64,000 nt of DNA from Caulobacter segnis (GCF_019931575.1 NZ_CP082923.1:4154001-4218000), one strand, 5' to 3'. Shown: positions 15,777 through 27,000, numbered from the stretch's first letter. Translations and numbers: made by a program. Notes: a model not told the origin generated them from the letters alone.

Positions 15777-18701
15777 CTAGAAGGTCCCGCGCAGCACGAC
15801 CGAGTAGCGCCGGTCGGCGTCGGTGAAGTTGTGCTCCGTCAGGCCTTCTTCGGGCTTGCCGGGATAGCTGACCAGGATCTTGGTCCGGGTGTTCAGCAGG
15901 TTCACCGCCTGGAACCCGATCTTCAGGCTGTCGGAGACCGTGTAGAAGATCGAGGCGTCCATCTGGCCGTAGTCATCGGCCCAGGCCGGGATGTTGATGT
16001 TCGCGGCCGTGGTGGTCAGCAGGTAGCGCTCACGCCAGTTGTAGGCCACGCGCGCCGAGATCTTGCCCAGGTCATATAGCGCCGCGACGTTGTAGCTGGT
16101 CTTCGACATGCCCTCGAGCGGCAGCGACTCCAGCTTGGCGTTGCTGATCTGGGTGGTGTCGTACGGATTGACCGCCGCGTTCCGCGCGCCGCTGCTGTCG
16201 ATATAGGTGAAGTTGGCCTGCACCCCGAAGCCCTTCAGGGCGCCCGGCAGCATGTCGTAGTACTGGGTGTAGGCGAGTTCGAAGCCCTGCACCTTGCCAT
16301 GGCCGCCGTTGTACGGCTGGAGCACCTCGACATTGCGCGTCACGCCGTTGTTCGTGAACTGCTGGATCGACGTGCCGTTGGTCACGAAGTTGTAGATGTC
16401 CTTGTGGAACAGCGCCGCCGTCAGGCTGCCGGTCGGGGCGAAGTACCATTCCAGCGACACGTCGAACTGGGTCGAGCGCACCGGCTTCAGGTTCGGGTTC
16501 CCCGCCGTGGCCGTGTACTTGTAGACGCAGTTGGCCTGCACGCCGCCGGGGATGCTGCTGGAGCACGGAACGCCCGAGCTGGCCTGGTAGCCCGTGGTCT
16601 GCGAGACACTGAAGATCGGCTCCAGCTGGACCAGGTCCGGCCGGACGATCGACTTGGCCGCCGCGAAGCGGACGAACAGGTCGGGCTGCACCTTCAGGCG
16701 AGCGTTGAGGCTGGGCAGGATGTTCGTGTACTTGCGGCCGCCCGTCAGGTCACTGCGCGCGCCGTTCGAGAACTTGGCGTCGTCGGCCGGCATGCCCGCC
16801 GCGGTCGGGTTGAACAGCAGCAGGCCCTTGGACTGCGAGTCCGTCTGGACGACGCGCAGGCCGATGTTGCCGTCGAGCTCGCGCTCCTCGCCGCCGATCG
16901 ACACGTCGTGGCCGAAGCGCAGCAGGCCATAGGCGGCCAGGGTCTTTTCCTTCTGGCGGTTGATGCCGCCGTTGCCGCCGCCGCCCGTGAAGCCGTCGTA
17001 GTTCTGGTTGAACTGGCCCCACCAGCCGCCGTACTTGGCCGACATCTGGGCGATCACCGGGGCCCACTTGCCGTAGTTCTGGACCAGCTCCTCGCCCGGC
17101 ATCACGAAGGTGGCCGGCAGCTGGACGTCGCCGCGGAAGAAGTTGTCGAAGGTGTAGAGGCCATAGTGGCCCTGATACTCCGGCAGCTTGTCGATCGACG
17201 GGGCCGACCAGCTGGGGGCGACGCCGGCCCAGTTGTAGTTCGTCTCGCGGGTCGTCGACTCGCGGAAGGTGTTGCGGACGCCGAAGCGGAACGACCGCAG
17301 CCAGCCGCCGTCGTCGAAGGTGTAGGCGCCGTCCAGGCGCTCGGCCCACTCGCGCGCCTCGTTGCGGTCGTGGTGGTCCATCGCGGCCATCAGGTAGTAG
17401 CTGGCCGGGTTGGACGTATAGGCCTTGTCGTTGTTCATCGTGATCACCGGCGTCGAGCCGGTGACGTCCAGCGTCGCCGGCGAGGCGTCGCCGCTCAGCG
17501 CGTTGAACAGGGTGAAGTCGACGGTCTTGGTCTTGGCGTAGACATACTGGATGTCGCCGCTGAACGACCACTTGTCGTTCGGATTGTACTTCACGTTCAG
17601 GGCGTAGTCGCTCGTCACCGAGCTGCGCTCGGCGTAGCGGGTGTCGATCGTCGACGAGCCCAGGCTCGTGCCGCCCGGCGAGCCGGCCAGCGTGCCCTTC
17701 AGGAAGTGGCCGGTGTCGTCGTAGGTGAAGCTGGTGCCGGCGGCCGGACCGTTGGTCGAGCCGGGATTGAAGCCCACGGCATGCTCGGTCGAGGCCGCCA
17801 GGGCCGACGAGCGCAGGAACTGCAGGCTGGCGTCCCACTTATCGTTCGGGCGCCACTGCAGGGCCGCCGCGATGCCCTTGCGCTCGCGATCGAAGGACAG
17901 GCTGCGATAGCCGAAGCCGCCGGGGACGTAGACCGTCTTGCCCGGGACCAGGTCGGTGCGGGCGAAGTAGGGGTCGACCGAGATGGTGTCGGTGCGGCTC
18001 TTCAGCTTGGAGTCCGAGACGTCGACCAGGAAGCCGACCTCGCCGATGCCGGTGTCCCAGCGATCGCTGTACAGCAGCGAGCCGCTCGGCTTCCACTTCT
18101 TGGCCAGGTCGCCGTACGAGGCGTCGAGCGAATAGGCCAGGATCCGCTTGTTGCTGTCGAACGGCAGGCGGGTGCGCAGGTTGACGGTGCCGCCCAGGCC
18201 GCCTTCGACGATGTCGGCCGAGGGGTTCTTGTAGACGTCGACGCCGGCCATCAGCTCGGGCGGAACATCTTCGAAGCTCAGCGTACGGCCGCTCTTGGCC
18301 GAGAAGTTGTCACGGCCGTTCAGTTCGCCGCGCACCCACGACAGGCCGCGCACCTGCACGCCCGAGCCCTCGACCGACAGACGGTCGGCGTCGCGGCCGT
18401 CCGAGGTCCGGCCGATGGTCACGCCGGTGACGCGCTGCAGGGCTTCGGTGACCGAGCGGTCCGGCAGGGCGCCGATGTCCGTGGCGGTGATCGAGTCGAC
18501 CAGCTGTTCGGCGTTCTGCTTGATCTTCTGCGACGACTGGATCGAGGCGCGCTGGCCGGTGACCACGACCTCCTCGACGACGTCGTCGCTCTTGGCGGGC
18601 GCGGTCTGAGCCAGCGCCGCGACAGGCGCGAGCGCGCAGAAGACCAGCGCCGAGGCGCCGGCGAGCATGAGTTTGCGATGAGACGAATCGAGGCGCTGCA
18701 T
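15777..18701 (-). CDS. TonB-dependent receptor (Caulobacter/Xanthomonas type)
   Basis: This 974-residue outer-membrane receptor imports oligosaccharides using TonB energy. The ATG at 18701 is chosen because it has a good ribosome-binding site (GGGGGAAGGGAA) and opens a signal peptide ending VAALAQ. The TonB box is visible as EEVVVTGQRAS. The plug domain (about residues 60-180) shows the family pattern ALPDRSVTEALQRVTGVTI, and the 22-strand barrel ends in the canonical terminal phenylalanine (VVLRGTF). The gene is divergent from the galactonate operon and carries two LacI-type operators upstream. In this setting xyloglucan oligosaccharides are the likely cargo. Confidence 0.95.
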   Translation of the reverse strand: MQRLDSSHRKLMLAGASALVFCALAPVAALAQTAPAKSDDVVEEVVVTGQRASIQSSQKIKQNAEQLVDSITATDIGALPDRSVTEALQRVTGVTIGRTSDGRDADRLSVEGSGVQVRGLSWVRGELNGRDNFSAKSGRTLSFEDVPPELMAGVDVYKNPSADIVEGGLGGTVNLRTRLPFDSNKRILAYSLDASYGDLAKKWKPSGSLLYSDRWDTGIGEVGFLVDVSDSKLKSRTDTISVDPYFARTDLVPGKTVYVPGGFGYRSLSFDRERKGIAAALQWRPNDKWDASLQFLRSSALAASTEHAVGFNPGSTNGPAAGTSFTYDDTGHFLKGTLAGSPGGTSLGSSTIDTRYAERSSVTSDYALNVKYNPNDKWSFSGDIQYVYAKTKTVDFTLFNALSGDASPATLDVTGSTPVITMNNDKAYTSNPASYYLMAAMDHHDRNEAREWAERLDGAYTFDDGGWLRSFRFGVRNTFRESTTRETNYNWAGVAPSWSAPSIDKLPEYQGHYGLYTFDNFFRGDVQLPATFVMPGEELVQNYGKWAPVIAQMSAKYGGWWGQFNQNYDGFTGGGGNGGINRQKEKTLAAYGLLRFGHDVSIGGEERELDGNIGLRVVQTDSQSKGLLLFNPTAAGMPADDAKFSNGARSDLTGGRKYTNILPSLNARLKVQPDLFVRFAAAKSIVRPDLVQLEPIFSVSQTTGYQASSGVPCSSSIPGGVQANCVYKYTATAGNPNLKPVRSTQFDVSLEWYFAPTGSLTAALFHKDIYNFVTNGTSIQQFTNNGVTRNVEVLQPYNGGHGKVQGFELAYTQYYDMLPGALKGFGVQANFTYIDSSGARNAAVNPYDTTQISNAKLESLPLEGMSKTSYNVAALYDLGKISARVAYNWRERYLLTTTAANINIPAWADDYGQMDASIFYTVSDSLKIGFQAVNLLNTRTKILVSYPGKPEEGLTEHNFTDADRRYSVVLRGTF

Positions 18702-18795
18702 GGCCGTTCCCTTCCCCCTGTTTCGAGCCGTCCCGGTCCGTTCTATGGCGTCCGGTGACGTGCGGCCTTCAGGCGCCGCGTGCTCCACATCGGTA

Positions 18796-18824
18796 GCTAT
18801 AATCGTATAATTGCTACCTTCAAG
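18796..18824 (-). promoter_or_regulatory. predicted promoter of the receptor gene
   Basis: CTTGAA (-35), 17-base spacer, TATAGC (-10). The spacer shares AATTATACGA at the same position as the promoter upstream of GH35. The predicted leader is about 90 bases. Confidence 0.55.
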
Positions 18825-18831
18825 CCGAAAT

Positions 18832-18868
18832 TGATAGCGCTATCATTTCGGACATGACAGCGTTGTTT
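18832..18868. promoter_or_regulatory. two LacI-type operators upstream of the receptor
   Basis: TGATAGCGCTATCA (18832-18845) is a perfect 14-base palindrome placed 7 bases upstream of the receptor -35 element. A weaker second copy, TGACAGCGTTGTTT, lies at 18855-18868. The centres are 23 bases apart, about two helical turns. Confidence 0.65.
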
Positions 18869-18914
18869 CGGCCACACCTCGGCCATTGACACCGCGATCA
18901 ATCGTCGGAAATCC

Positions 18915-18926
18915 GGAAGCGCTTCC
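18915..18926. promoter_or_regulatory. GGAAGCGCTTCC palindrome upstream of the dehydratase
   Basis: This perfect 12-base palindrome has the GCGC centre of LacI/GalR-family sites but different flanks from the other operators, so a second regulator could bind here. It lies 104 bases before the dehydratase start, in the 328-base divergent gap with the receptor. Confidence 0.45.
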
Positions 18927-18996
18927 AAAGCTGGCGCGCCCACCGACCAGATTGCGTCGATCATTATTATACTATAAATGCCCGCCTGAATGATGG

Positions 18997-19005
18997 GGTC
19001 AGGCC
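18997..19005. promoter_or_regulatory. candidate GntR/FadR-type operator of the galactonate operon
   Basis: GGTCAGGCC, one base off the palindrome GGTCAGACC found upstream of the gntR-type gene at 23958-23966, lies 25 bases before the dehydratase ATG. FadR-subfamily regulators bind GGTCNGACC-like sites. Confidence 0.4.
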
Positions 19006-19029
19006 TATGGGCCGGCGTTAGGGACGGAT

Positions 19030-20765
<1,736 letters not shown>

Positions 20766-20766
<1 letters not shown>

Positions 20767-21680
20767 TGGACCAGGACGTCGTCATCGTCGGCGATTGGGG
20801 CACCTCGCGCCTGCGGCTCTGGCTGCGCCAGGGCAAGAGCGTGATCCATCGCCGCGACGGCCCCGGGGTCTCGGCCCTGACCGACACGCCCGAGAAGACC
20901 TTCCTGGACCTGATCGGCGACTGGCGCGAGGCCAATCCGGCCGGCGCCCTGCTGTGCGGCATGGTCGGCTCCAGCATCGGCTGGACTCTGGCCCCCTACG
21001 CCCCCTGCCCGGCCGGTCCCGCCGACGTGGCCGGGAAGGCCCTGCGCTTCGAAGCCGACGGCCTGCCGGTGACCCTGGTCCCGGGCCTCTCCTGCGTGAA
21101 CCCGCTGGGCGGTCCCGACGTGATGCGCGGCGAGGAGACCCAGGTCTTCGGCGCCCTGGCCCTGGACGAGACCCTGCGCAGCGGCCGCCACCTGCTCGTT
21201 TTGCCCGGCACCCACAACAAGTGGACCGTGGTCGAGGACGGCAAGATCATGGGCTTCGTCACCGCCCCGGTCGGCGAGACCTTCGCCCTCTTGAAGCAGC
21301 ACTCGACCCTGGCCGCCGGCGGCGGCTCGCAGGCCGATGGCTCGGCCGAGGGTTTCGCCAAGGGCCTTGAGCGCATCGCCGAGCACGGCGCGGCGCGCCT
21401 GCCCCACCTGATGTTCGAGACCCGGTCGCGTCAGCTGCTGGACGGCCTCTCGCCCGCCGACGCTATGGGCTATCTGTCGGGCCTGCTGATCGCCGCCGAC
21501 GTCGCCGCCGCGCGCGACTGGTTCGGGCCGATGACCGCCGTGACCGTGATCGGCGCTGGGTCCCTCAGCGACCTCTATGTCCAGGCCCTGGCCAAGATCG
21601 GCGTCGGCGCGTCCGTCGTCGACGGCGACGCGGCTGTCCTCGCCGGCCTCTCGGCGATTTCCAGATCTCAAGAGAAGTGA
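20766..21680 (+). CDS. dgoK: 2-dehydro-3-deoxygalactonokinase
   Basis: This 304-residue sugar-acid kinase phosphorylates 2-keto-3-deoxygalactonate at carbon 6. The phosphate-binding loop is seen at the N-terminus (VGDWGTSRLRLWL), and the segments GMVGSSIGW, GEETQVFGAL and PGTHNKW match DgoK. The ATG shares a base with the dehydratase TGA, so translation is coupled. Its place between dehydratase and aldolase supports the galactonate route. Confidence 0.93.
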
Positions 21681-21685
21681 GCGTC

Positions 21686-22297
21686 ATGTCCGAACTCGCC
21701 CCGCCCCCCATCGTGGCCATCCTGCGCGGCGTGAAGCCGGACGAGATCGTCGACATCGCCGCCGCCCTGGTGGCCGCCGGGATCAAGGGCATCGAGGTGC
21801 CGCTGAACTCGCCCGATCCGCTGGAGAGCATCGGCAAGCTGTGCGCCGCCTTCGGCGACCAGGCCCTGTGCGGGGCCGGCACGGTGCTGTCGCCCCAAGC
21901 CGTCGACGACGTCGCCGGGGTCGGCGGCAAGCTGATCGTCACGCCCAACACCGATCCCGAAGTCATCGCCCGCGCCGTCGCCCTGGGCCTGACCGCCATG
22001 CCCGGCTTCGCCACGCCCTCGGAGGCCTTCGCCGCCGTGAAGGCCGGGGCCAAGGCGCTGAAGCTGTACCCGGCCAGCTCGTTCGGCCCCGGCCACGTCA
22101 AGGCGGTCAAGGACGTGCTGCCCAAGGACATCCTGGTCTACGCCGTCGGCGGCGTCGGCGCGGCCAATCTCGAGCCCTGGCGCGCGGCCGGCGTGGCCGG
22201 CATCGGCGTCGGCGGCGAGCTCTATCGTCCGGGCTACACGGCCCAGGAGGTCGGCCAGCGCGCCGCCGCCCTGGTCGCGGCCTGGAACGCCGGCTGA
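21686..22297 (+). CDS. dgoA: 2-dehydro-3-deoxy-6-phosphogalactonate aldolase
   Basis: This 203-residue class I aldolase splits KDPGal into pyruvate and D-glyceraldehyde-3-phosphate. The barrel carries the family motifs VAILRGVKPDE, EVPLNSPDP (catalytic Glu), GAGTVL and ALKLYPASSFGP, in which the lysine forms the Schiff base. The ATG at 21686 gives an N-terminus matching E. coli DgoA; a GTG at 21677, overlapping the kinase stop, is the alternative and would add three residues. It is the third gene of the operon. Confidence 0.92.
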   Translation: MSELAPPPIVAILRGVKPDEIVDIAAALVAAGIKGIEVPLNSPDPLESIGKLCAAFGDQALCGAGTVLSPQAVDDVAGVGGKLIVTPNTDPEVIARAVALGLTAMPGFATPSEAFAAVKAGAKALKLYPASSFGPGHVKAVKDVLPKDILVYAVGGVGAANLEPWRAAGVAGIGVGGELYRPGYTAQEVGQRAAALVAAWNAG

Positions 22298-22334
22298 CCA
22301 GCCGGACAGCGATAAAAGCAAGGGGGAGGAAACC

Positions 22335-23906
22335 GTGAACCTAGCAGCCATCGATATCGCGGTGCTGGCGGTCTACGCCGTCGCCATCTTCGGCCTGGCC
22401 CAGTGGGTCAGCCGCGACAAGAGCGGTCACCAGAAGGACTCGACCGACTACTTCCTGGCCGGCAAGGCCCTGCCCTGGTGGGCCATCGGCGCCTCGCTGA
22501 TCGCCGCCAACATCTCGGCCGAGCAGATCATCGGCATGAGCGGCTCGGGCTACGCCATCGGCCTGGCCATCGCCTCGTACGAGTGGATGGCGGCCCTGAC
22601 CCTGCTGATCGTCGGGAAGTACTTCCTGCCGGTGTTCCTGAAGAACGGCGTCTACACCATGCCGCAGTTCCTGGAGCAGCGGTACGGCCCCAGCGTGCGG
22701 ACCCTGATGGCCGTGTTCTGGCTGGGCCTATACGTCTTCGTGAACCTGACCTCGATCCTGTGGCTGGGCTCGATCGCCATCCACACCGTCACGGGCCTGG
22801 ACCAGATGTGGGCCCTGGCCGCCATCGGCGCCTTCGCCCTGGCCTATCAGATCTGGGGCGGGCTGAAGGCGGTGGCCCTGACCGACATCGTCCAGGTGGC
22901 CTTGCTGGTCACCGGCGGCCTGATCATCGCCTGGCTGTCGCTGGGCAAGATCGGCGGCGGCGACGTCGTGGCCGGCTTCCACCAGCTGACCACCCAGTTC
23001 CCCGAGAAGTTCGACATGATCCTCTCGAAGGACAACCCGCACTACAAGGACCTGCCCGGGATCGCGGTGCTGGTCGGCGGCCTGTGGATCATGAACATCA
23101 GCTACTGGGGCTTCAACCAGTACATCATCCAGCGCGCCCTGGGCGCCAAGGACCTGAAGGAAGCCCAGAAGGGCATCGCCATGGCGGCCTATCTGAAGCT
23201 CTTGATGCCGGTGATCGTGGTGCTGCCGGGCATCGCCGCCCTGGTCCTGGCCCCGCAAGGCATCAAGCCCGACCAGGCCTATCCGGAGATGATGAAGCTG
23301 TTGCCGCCCGGCCTGCTGGGCCTGGTGTTCGCGGCGCTGGTGGCGGCGATCGTCGCCTCGCTGGCGGCCAAGATCAATTCGATCGCCACCATCTTCACCC
23401 TCGACGTCTACGCCAAGGCCCGCCCGGGCCAGAGCGAGGGCCACCTGGTCACCGTCGGCCGCCTGACCGCCGTGCTGGCCGTGATCGTCGGCGTCCTGAC
23501 CGCCAAGCCGCTGCTGGGCGGCGCCGAGCAGGCGTTCCAGTTCATCCAGGAGTTCACCGGCTTCTTCACGCCCGGGATCGTGGTGATCTTCATCCTGGGC
23601 ATGTTCTGGAAGAAGGCGACCACCGCCGGAGCCCTGACCGCCGCCATCGGTTCGGCCGTGCTGTCGGCGTTGTTCTGGTACCTGCAGGAGCAGGCGATCT
23701 ACACCATGCCGTTCATGAACCGCGTCGGCGTCGTCTTCCTGCTGTCGCTGGCCGGGGCCGTGCTGGTCTCGCTGGTCGCGCCGCAGAAGAAGGTCGTCAG
23801 CGTCGTGACGCTGGAGGGCATCAGCTACAAGACCTCGACCGGTTTCAACATCGCCGGCGTCGGGGTGATCCTGATCCTGATCGCGCTCTACGCGACCTGG
23901 TGGTGA
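22335..23906 (+). CDS. sodium/sugar symporter (SSS family, SGLT-like)
   Basis: This 523-residue inner-membrane transporter of the solute:sodium symporter family has about 13-14 hydrophobic segments. The region IGASLIAANISAEQIIGMSG and the later segments resemble the Vibrio Na+/galactose transporter. It starts with GTG behind a strong ribosome-binding site (GGGGGAGGAAACC). As the last gene of the operon with dehydratase, kinase and aldolase, it probably imports galactose or a related hexose from the periplasm. An intrinsic terminator follows. Confidence 0.93.
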   Translation: MNLAAIDIAVLAVYAVAIFGLAQWVSRDKSGHQKDSTDYFLAGKALPWWAIGASLIAANISAEQIIGMSGSGYAIGLAIASYEWMAALTLLIVGKYFLPVFLKNGVYTMPQFLEQRYGPSVRTLMAVFWLGLYVFVNLTSILWLGSIAIHTVTGLDQMWALAAIGAFALAYQIWGGLKAVALTDIVQVALLVTGGLIIAWLSLGKIGGGDVVAGFHQLTTQFPEKFDMILSKDNPHYKDLPGIAVLVGGLWIMNISYWGFNQYIIQRALGAKDLKEAQKGIAMAAYLKLLMPVIVVLPGIAALVLAPQGIKPDQAYPEMMKLLPPGLLGLVFAALVAAIVASLAAKINSIATIFTLDVYAKARPGQSEGHLVTVGRLTAVLAVIVGVLTAKPLLGGAEQAFQFIQEFTGFFTPGIVVIFILGMFWKKATTAGALTAAIGSAVLSALFWYLQEQAIYTMPFMNRVGVVFLLSLAGAVLVSLVAPQKKVVSVVTLEGISYKTSTGFNIAGVGVILILIALYATWW

Positions 23907-23915
23907 CGCAAGGGT

Positions 23916-23950
23916 GGGCTGCCGCGCGCGACGCCGGCTGCCCATTTTTT
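23916..23950 (+). terminator. intrinsic terminator of the galactonate operon
   Basis: GGGCTGCCG and CGGCTGCCC pair with one mismatch around a 10-base loop, followed by A and six T residues. It ends the operon before the GntR-type gene. Confidence 0.75.
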
Positions 23951-23956
23951 CCGTTT

Positions 23957-23967
23957 TGGTCAGACCT
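23957..23967. promoter_or_regulatory. candidate GntR/FadR-type operator
   Basis: TGGTCAGACCT contains the perfect palindrome GGTC-A-GACC, the typical target of FadR-subfamily regulators. It lies in the promoter region of the regulator gene and recurs with one change at 18997-19005. Confidence 0.45.
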
Positions 23968-24102
23968 CCGACCTGAACACTCTTGCCGAACGCCCCCGGC
24001 GCGGATGTATTCAGCTCAACCGCTCCGTTCGCGAGCGGAACAAATCAAGGTAGCCAGCGGCGAATCCCTTTCGTTCGCCGCCGCAGGAAAGAAGATCCGC
24101 CG

Positions 24103-24831
24103 ATGCGCACCCAGCCCGGTCTGAGTTTGACCTACGGTCTGGTCGAGCAGCTTGGTCAGGCCATTGTCACGGGCGAATACGTCGAGGTCGGTTTTCCGAC
24201 CGAGGGCGAGCTGTCGAAGCAGTTCGGCGCCAGCCGCACGGTGACACGCGAGGCGGTCAAGATGCTGACCGCCAAGGGCCTGCTCAGCGCCCGTCCCCGC
24301 CACGGCACCGTGGTCGAGCCGGAAGCCGAGTGGAACATGCTCGATCCCGACGTGCTGCGCTGGCTGCTGGAGCGCAAGTTCTCCCTGCGCCTGCTGGCCG
24401 ACTTCACCGAGATGCGCTTGGGGATCGAGCCCGCCGCCGCGGCCCTGGCCGCCCGCAACGCCGACGAGGCGGGGCTGGAAGAGATCCGCAAGGGCCTGCG
24501 CCGGATGAAGGCCGCCGCCCAGGGCGAGGACGACCCGCTGTCGGCCGACATCGCCTTCCACATCGCCATCCTCAGCGCGACCAAGAACCCGTTCTATCGC
24601 GAGCTGCACGAGCTGGTGAACACGGCCCTGCGCATCTCGATCCGCTTCACCAACCGCATCAAGGGCCGCACCGCCTCGATCCCCTCGCACGAGGACGTGG
24701 CCGAGGCGATCATCGCCCGCGACGCCGCGCGGGCCTCGGCGGCCATGCGCGAGATCATCGTCGACGTGCTGGAGCTGATCCGCGCCGCCTCGCCGGCCAC
24801 CGAAAGCGAAGCGGCCCGTCGCGAGGCGTAA
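24103..24831 (+). CDS. GntR-family regulator, FadR/FCD subfamily
   Basis: This 242-residue repressor has a winged helix-turn-helix at about residues 8-75 (FPTEGELSKQFGASRTVTREAV) and a C-terminal FCD ligand domain. The metal-binding residues of that domain are visible (DIAFHIAILSAT, PSHEDV). The ATG at 24103 is chosen for its ribosome-binding site (AGGAAAGAAG) and the family N-terminus; the open frame extends upstream without support. Lying directly after the galactonate operon, it probably represses that operon and itself in response to galactonate or a breakdown product, like E. coli DgoR. Confidence 0.92.
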   Translation: MRTQPGLSLTYGLVEQLGQAIVTGEYVEVGFPTEGELSKQFGASRTVTREAVKMLTAKGLLSARPRHGTVVEPEAEWNMLDPDVLRWLLERKFSLRLLADFTEMRLGIEPAAAALAARNADEAGLEEIRKGLRRMKAAAQGEDDPLSADIAFHIAILSATKNPFYRELHELVNTALRISIRFTNRIKGRTASIPSHEDVAEAIIARDAARASAAMREIIVDVLELIRAASPATESEAARREA

Positions 24832-24859
24832 TGGCCGGCGCTTGCTTTTCGGCGAATAT

Positions 24860-24875
24860 TTGACAACGTTGTCAA
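24860..24875. promoter_or_regulatory. LacI-type operator upstream of GH5
   Basis: TTGACAACGTTGTCAA is a perfect 16-base palindrome, the best operator in the window, 50 bases before the GH5 start. It shares its core with the GH3/GH97 site. Confidence 0.65.
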
Positions 24876-24925
24876 GACAGCGACAAGGCCATCCGAAGCC
24901 GCGCGCCGCCGACGAGGAAAACGCC

Positions 24926-25927
24926 ATGATCTCGATCCGCAAAGTCCTGGCGCTGGGCGTCCTGGCCGCCGCCCTGGCCCTGCCGGCCGCCGCCCGCGAG
25001 CTGTCGCCGAAGGCCCAGGTCGCGGCCATGAAGCGCGGCGTCAACGTGCTGGGCTACGACCCGTTGTGGCAAGACCCGGCCAAGGCCCGCTTCCAGCTGG
25101 ACCGCCACTTCCAGATCCTCAAGGCCGGCGGCTTCGACACGGTGCGGGTCAACCTGCAGGCCTTCGCGCACATGGACGCCGACAGCCGTCTGGACCCGGC
25201 CTGGCTGGCGACCCTGGACAAGGTGGTCGAGCAGGCCCTGGCCGCCAAGCTGACCGTCATCCTCGACGAGCACGACTTCAACGTCTGCGAGGCCGACCCC
25301 GTCGCCTGCAAGCCGCGCCTGACCGCCTTCTGGGCGCAGGTCGCCGAGCGCTACAAGGCCGCGCCCGACCAGGTGGTGTTCGAGCTGCTGAACGAGCCCA
25401 GCCGCAAGCTGGACGACGTCTGGAACGCCTGGATCCCGGACCTGCTGGCGACCATCCGCGCCACCAACCCAACCCGCAACGTCATCGTCGGCCCGGGCCA
25501 GTGGAACAGCCTGCATCGCCTGGCGGACCTGAAGCTGCCCAAGGCCGACCGTCACCTGATCGTGACGTTCCACTACTACGATCCGTTCCCGTTCACCCAT
25601 CAGGGCGCGTCGTGGGCCGATCCCGTTCCGCCCGTCGGGACAAGCTGGGGAACCCCGGACGAGCATGCCCGGATCGACAAGGATTTCGACGCCGTCGCCG
25701 CCTGGGCCAAGGCGGAGCGCCGGCCGGTGCTGCTGGGCGAGTTCGGGGCCTACGACAAAGGTCCAATGGATTCCCGCGTCGCCTACACGCAAGCTGTCGC
25801 CCGGTCGGCCGAGGCCCATGGCTTCGCCTGGGCCTACTGGCAGTTCGAGAGCGACTTCAATGTCTACGATGTCGACGCCGACCAGTGGATCGCCCCGATC
25901 CACGACGCCCTGATCCCCGCCAAATAG
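24926..25927 (+). CDS. GH5 endo-glycanase
   Basis: This 333-residue exported family 5 glycoside hydrolase has a signal peptide ending AAARE. The barrel shows the GH5 motifs GFDTVRVNLQ, FELLNEPS with acid/base Glu157, TFHYYDPF and LLGEFGAY with nucleophile Glu272. Family 5 covers endoglucanases, mannanases and xyloglucanases, and I cannot place the subfamily by eye. As the only endo-acting enzyme in the window, and sharing the locus operator, it could cut the backbone that the exo-enzymes then trim. The ATG at 24926 follows GACGAGGAAA. The aldo/keto reductase gene starts 20 bases downstream. Confidence 0.9.
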   Translation: MISIRKVLALGVLAAALALPAAARELSPKAQVAAMKRGVNVLGYDPLWQDPAKARFQLDRHFQILKAGGFDTVRVNLQAFAHMDADSRLDPAWLATLDKVVEQALAAKLTVILDEHDFNVCEADPVACKPRLTAFWAQVAERYKAAPDQVVFELLNEPSRKLDDVWNAWIPDLLATIRATNPTRNVIVGPGQWNSLHRLADLKLPKADRHLIVTFHYYDPFPFTHQGASWADPVPPVGTSWGTPDEHARIDKDFDAVAAWAKAERRPVLLGEFGAYDKGPMDSRVAYTQAVARSAEAHGFAWAYWQFESDFNVYDVDADQWIAPIHDALIPAK

Positions 25928-25947
25928 GCCCATCGATAGGATAGCCC

Positions 25948-27000
25948 GTGCAGATCCCCTACGTCGCCGCCGCCGACCGCTATTCGTCGATGCCCTATCG
26001 CCGCACGGGCCGCAGCGGCCTGGACCTGCCCGCGATCTCGCTGGGCCTGTGGCAGAACTTCGGCGGGGCAGACGTGTTCGAGACCGGCCGCGCCATCCTG
26101 CGCCGGGCCTTCGACCTGGGCGTCACCCACTTCGACCTGGCCAACAACTACGGCCCGCCCTATGGCTCGGCGGAAGAGAACTTCGGCCGGGTGATGGCGA
26201 CCGACTTCAAGGCCCATCGCGACGAGCTGGTCATCTCGACCAAGGCCGGCTGGGACATGTGGCCGGGCCCCTACGGCGGCATCGGCGGCTCGCGCAAGTA
26301 CCTGATCGCCAGCTGCGACCAGAGCCTCAAGCGCATGGGCGTCGACTATGTCGACATCTTCTATTCGCACCGCGTCGATCCCACGACGCCGCTGGAGGAG
26401 ACCATGGGCGCCCTGGCCCACCTGCACCGCCAGGGCAAGGCGCTATACGTCGGGATCTCGTCCTACTCGCCCGAGCTGACCCGCCAGGCCCACGCCATCC
26501 TCAAGAGCGAGGGCGTGCCGCTGCTGATCCACCAGCCGTCCTATTCGATGGTCAACCGCTGGATCGAGGACGAGTTGCTCGACACCCTCGACACGCTGGG
26601 CGTCGGCTGCATCGCCTTCTCGCCGCTGGCCCAGGGCCTGCTGACCAAGAAGTACCTGAACGGCGCGCCGGCGGACTCGCGGGCGGCCCGCAACGGCTCG
26701 TTCGGCGGCCACCTGCTGAGCGAGGACAACCTCGCCCGCATTCGCGCCCTGAACGCGATCGCCGAGCGGCGCGGCCAGACCCTGGCCCAGCTGGCCCTGG
26801 CTTGGGTGCTGCGCGATCCGCGCGTCACCTCGGCCCTGATCGGCGCCCGCACGGTGGCTCAGCTGGAGGATTCCCTGGCGGCCCTGAACGGTCTCTCCTT
26901 CACCGCCGAGGAGCTGGCCGAGATCGACCGGCATGCCTCGGAAGGCGGCGTGGACCTGTGGAAGGTGTCTTCGGAACTCGCAACAAGCGACCTGCCGTAA
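25948..27000 (+). CDS. aldo/keto reductase (YghZ-like, AKR14)
   Basis: This 350-residue NADPH-dependent aldo/keto reductase resembles E. coli YghZ, which reduces L-glyceraldehyde-3-phosphate. The catalytic tetrad is visible: Asp in THFDLANNYG, Tyr in the same segment, Lys in STKAGWDM and His in IFYSHR. The cofactor pocket near the C-terminus (ALIGARTVAQLEDSL) is also present. It starts with GTG and follows GH5 in the same transcript. Its role could be oxidation or reduction of a released sugar, for example the galactose-to-galactonolactone step that the neighbouring pathway lacks, but this is speculative. Confidence 0.9.
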   Translation: MQIPYVAAADRYSSMPYRRTGRSGLDLPAISLGLWQNFGGADVFETGRAILRRAFDLGVTHFDLANNYGPPYGSAEENFGRVMATDFKAHRDELVISTKAGWDMWPGPYGGIGGSRKYLIASCDQSLKRMGVDYVDIFYSHRVDPTTPLEETMGALAHLHRQGKALYVGISSYSPELTRQAHAILKSEGVPLLIHQPSYSMVNRWIEDELLDTLDTLGVGCIAFSPLAQGLLTKKYLNGAPADSRAARNGSFGGHLLSEDNLARIRALNAIAERRGQTLAQLALAWVLRDPRVTSALIGARTVAQLEDSLAALNGLSFTAEELAEIDRHASEGGVDLWKVSSELATSDLP

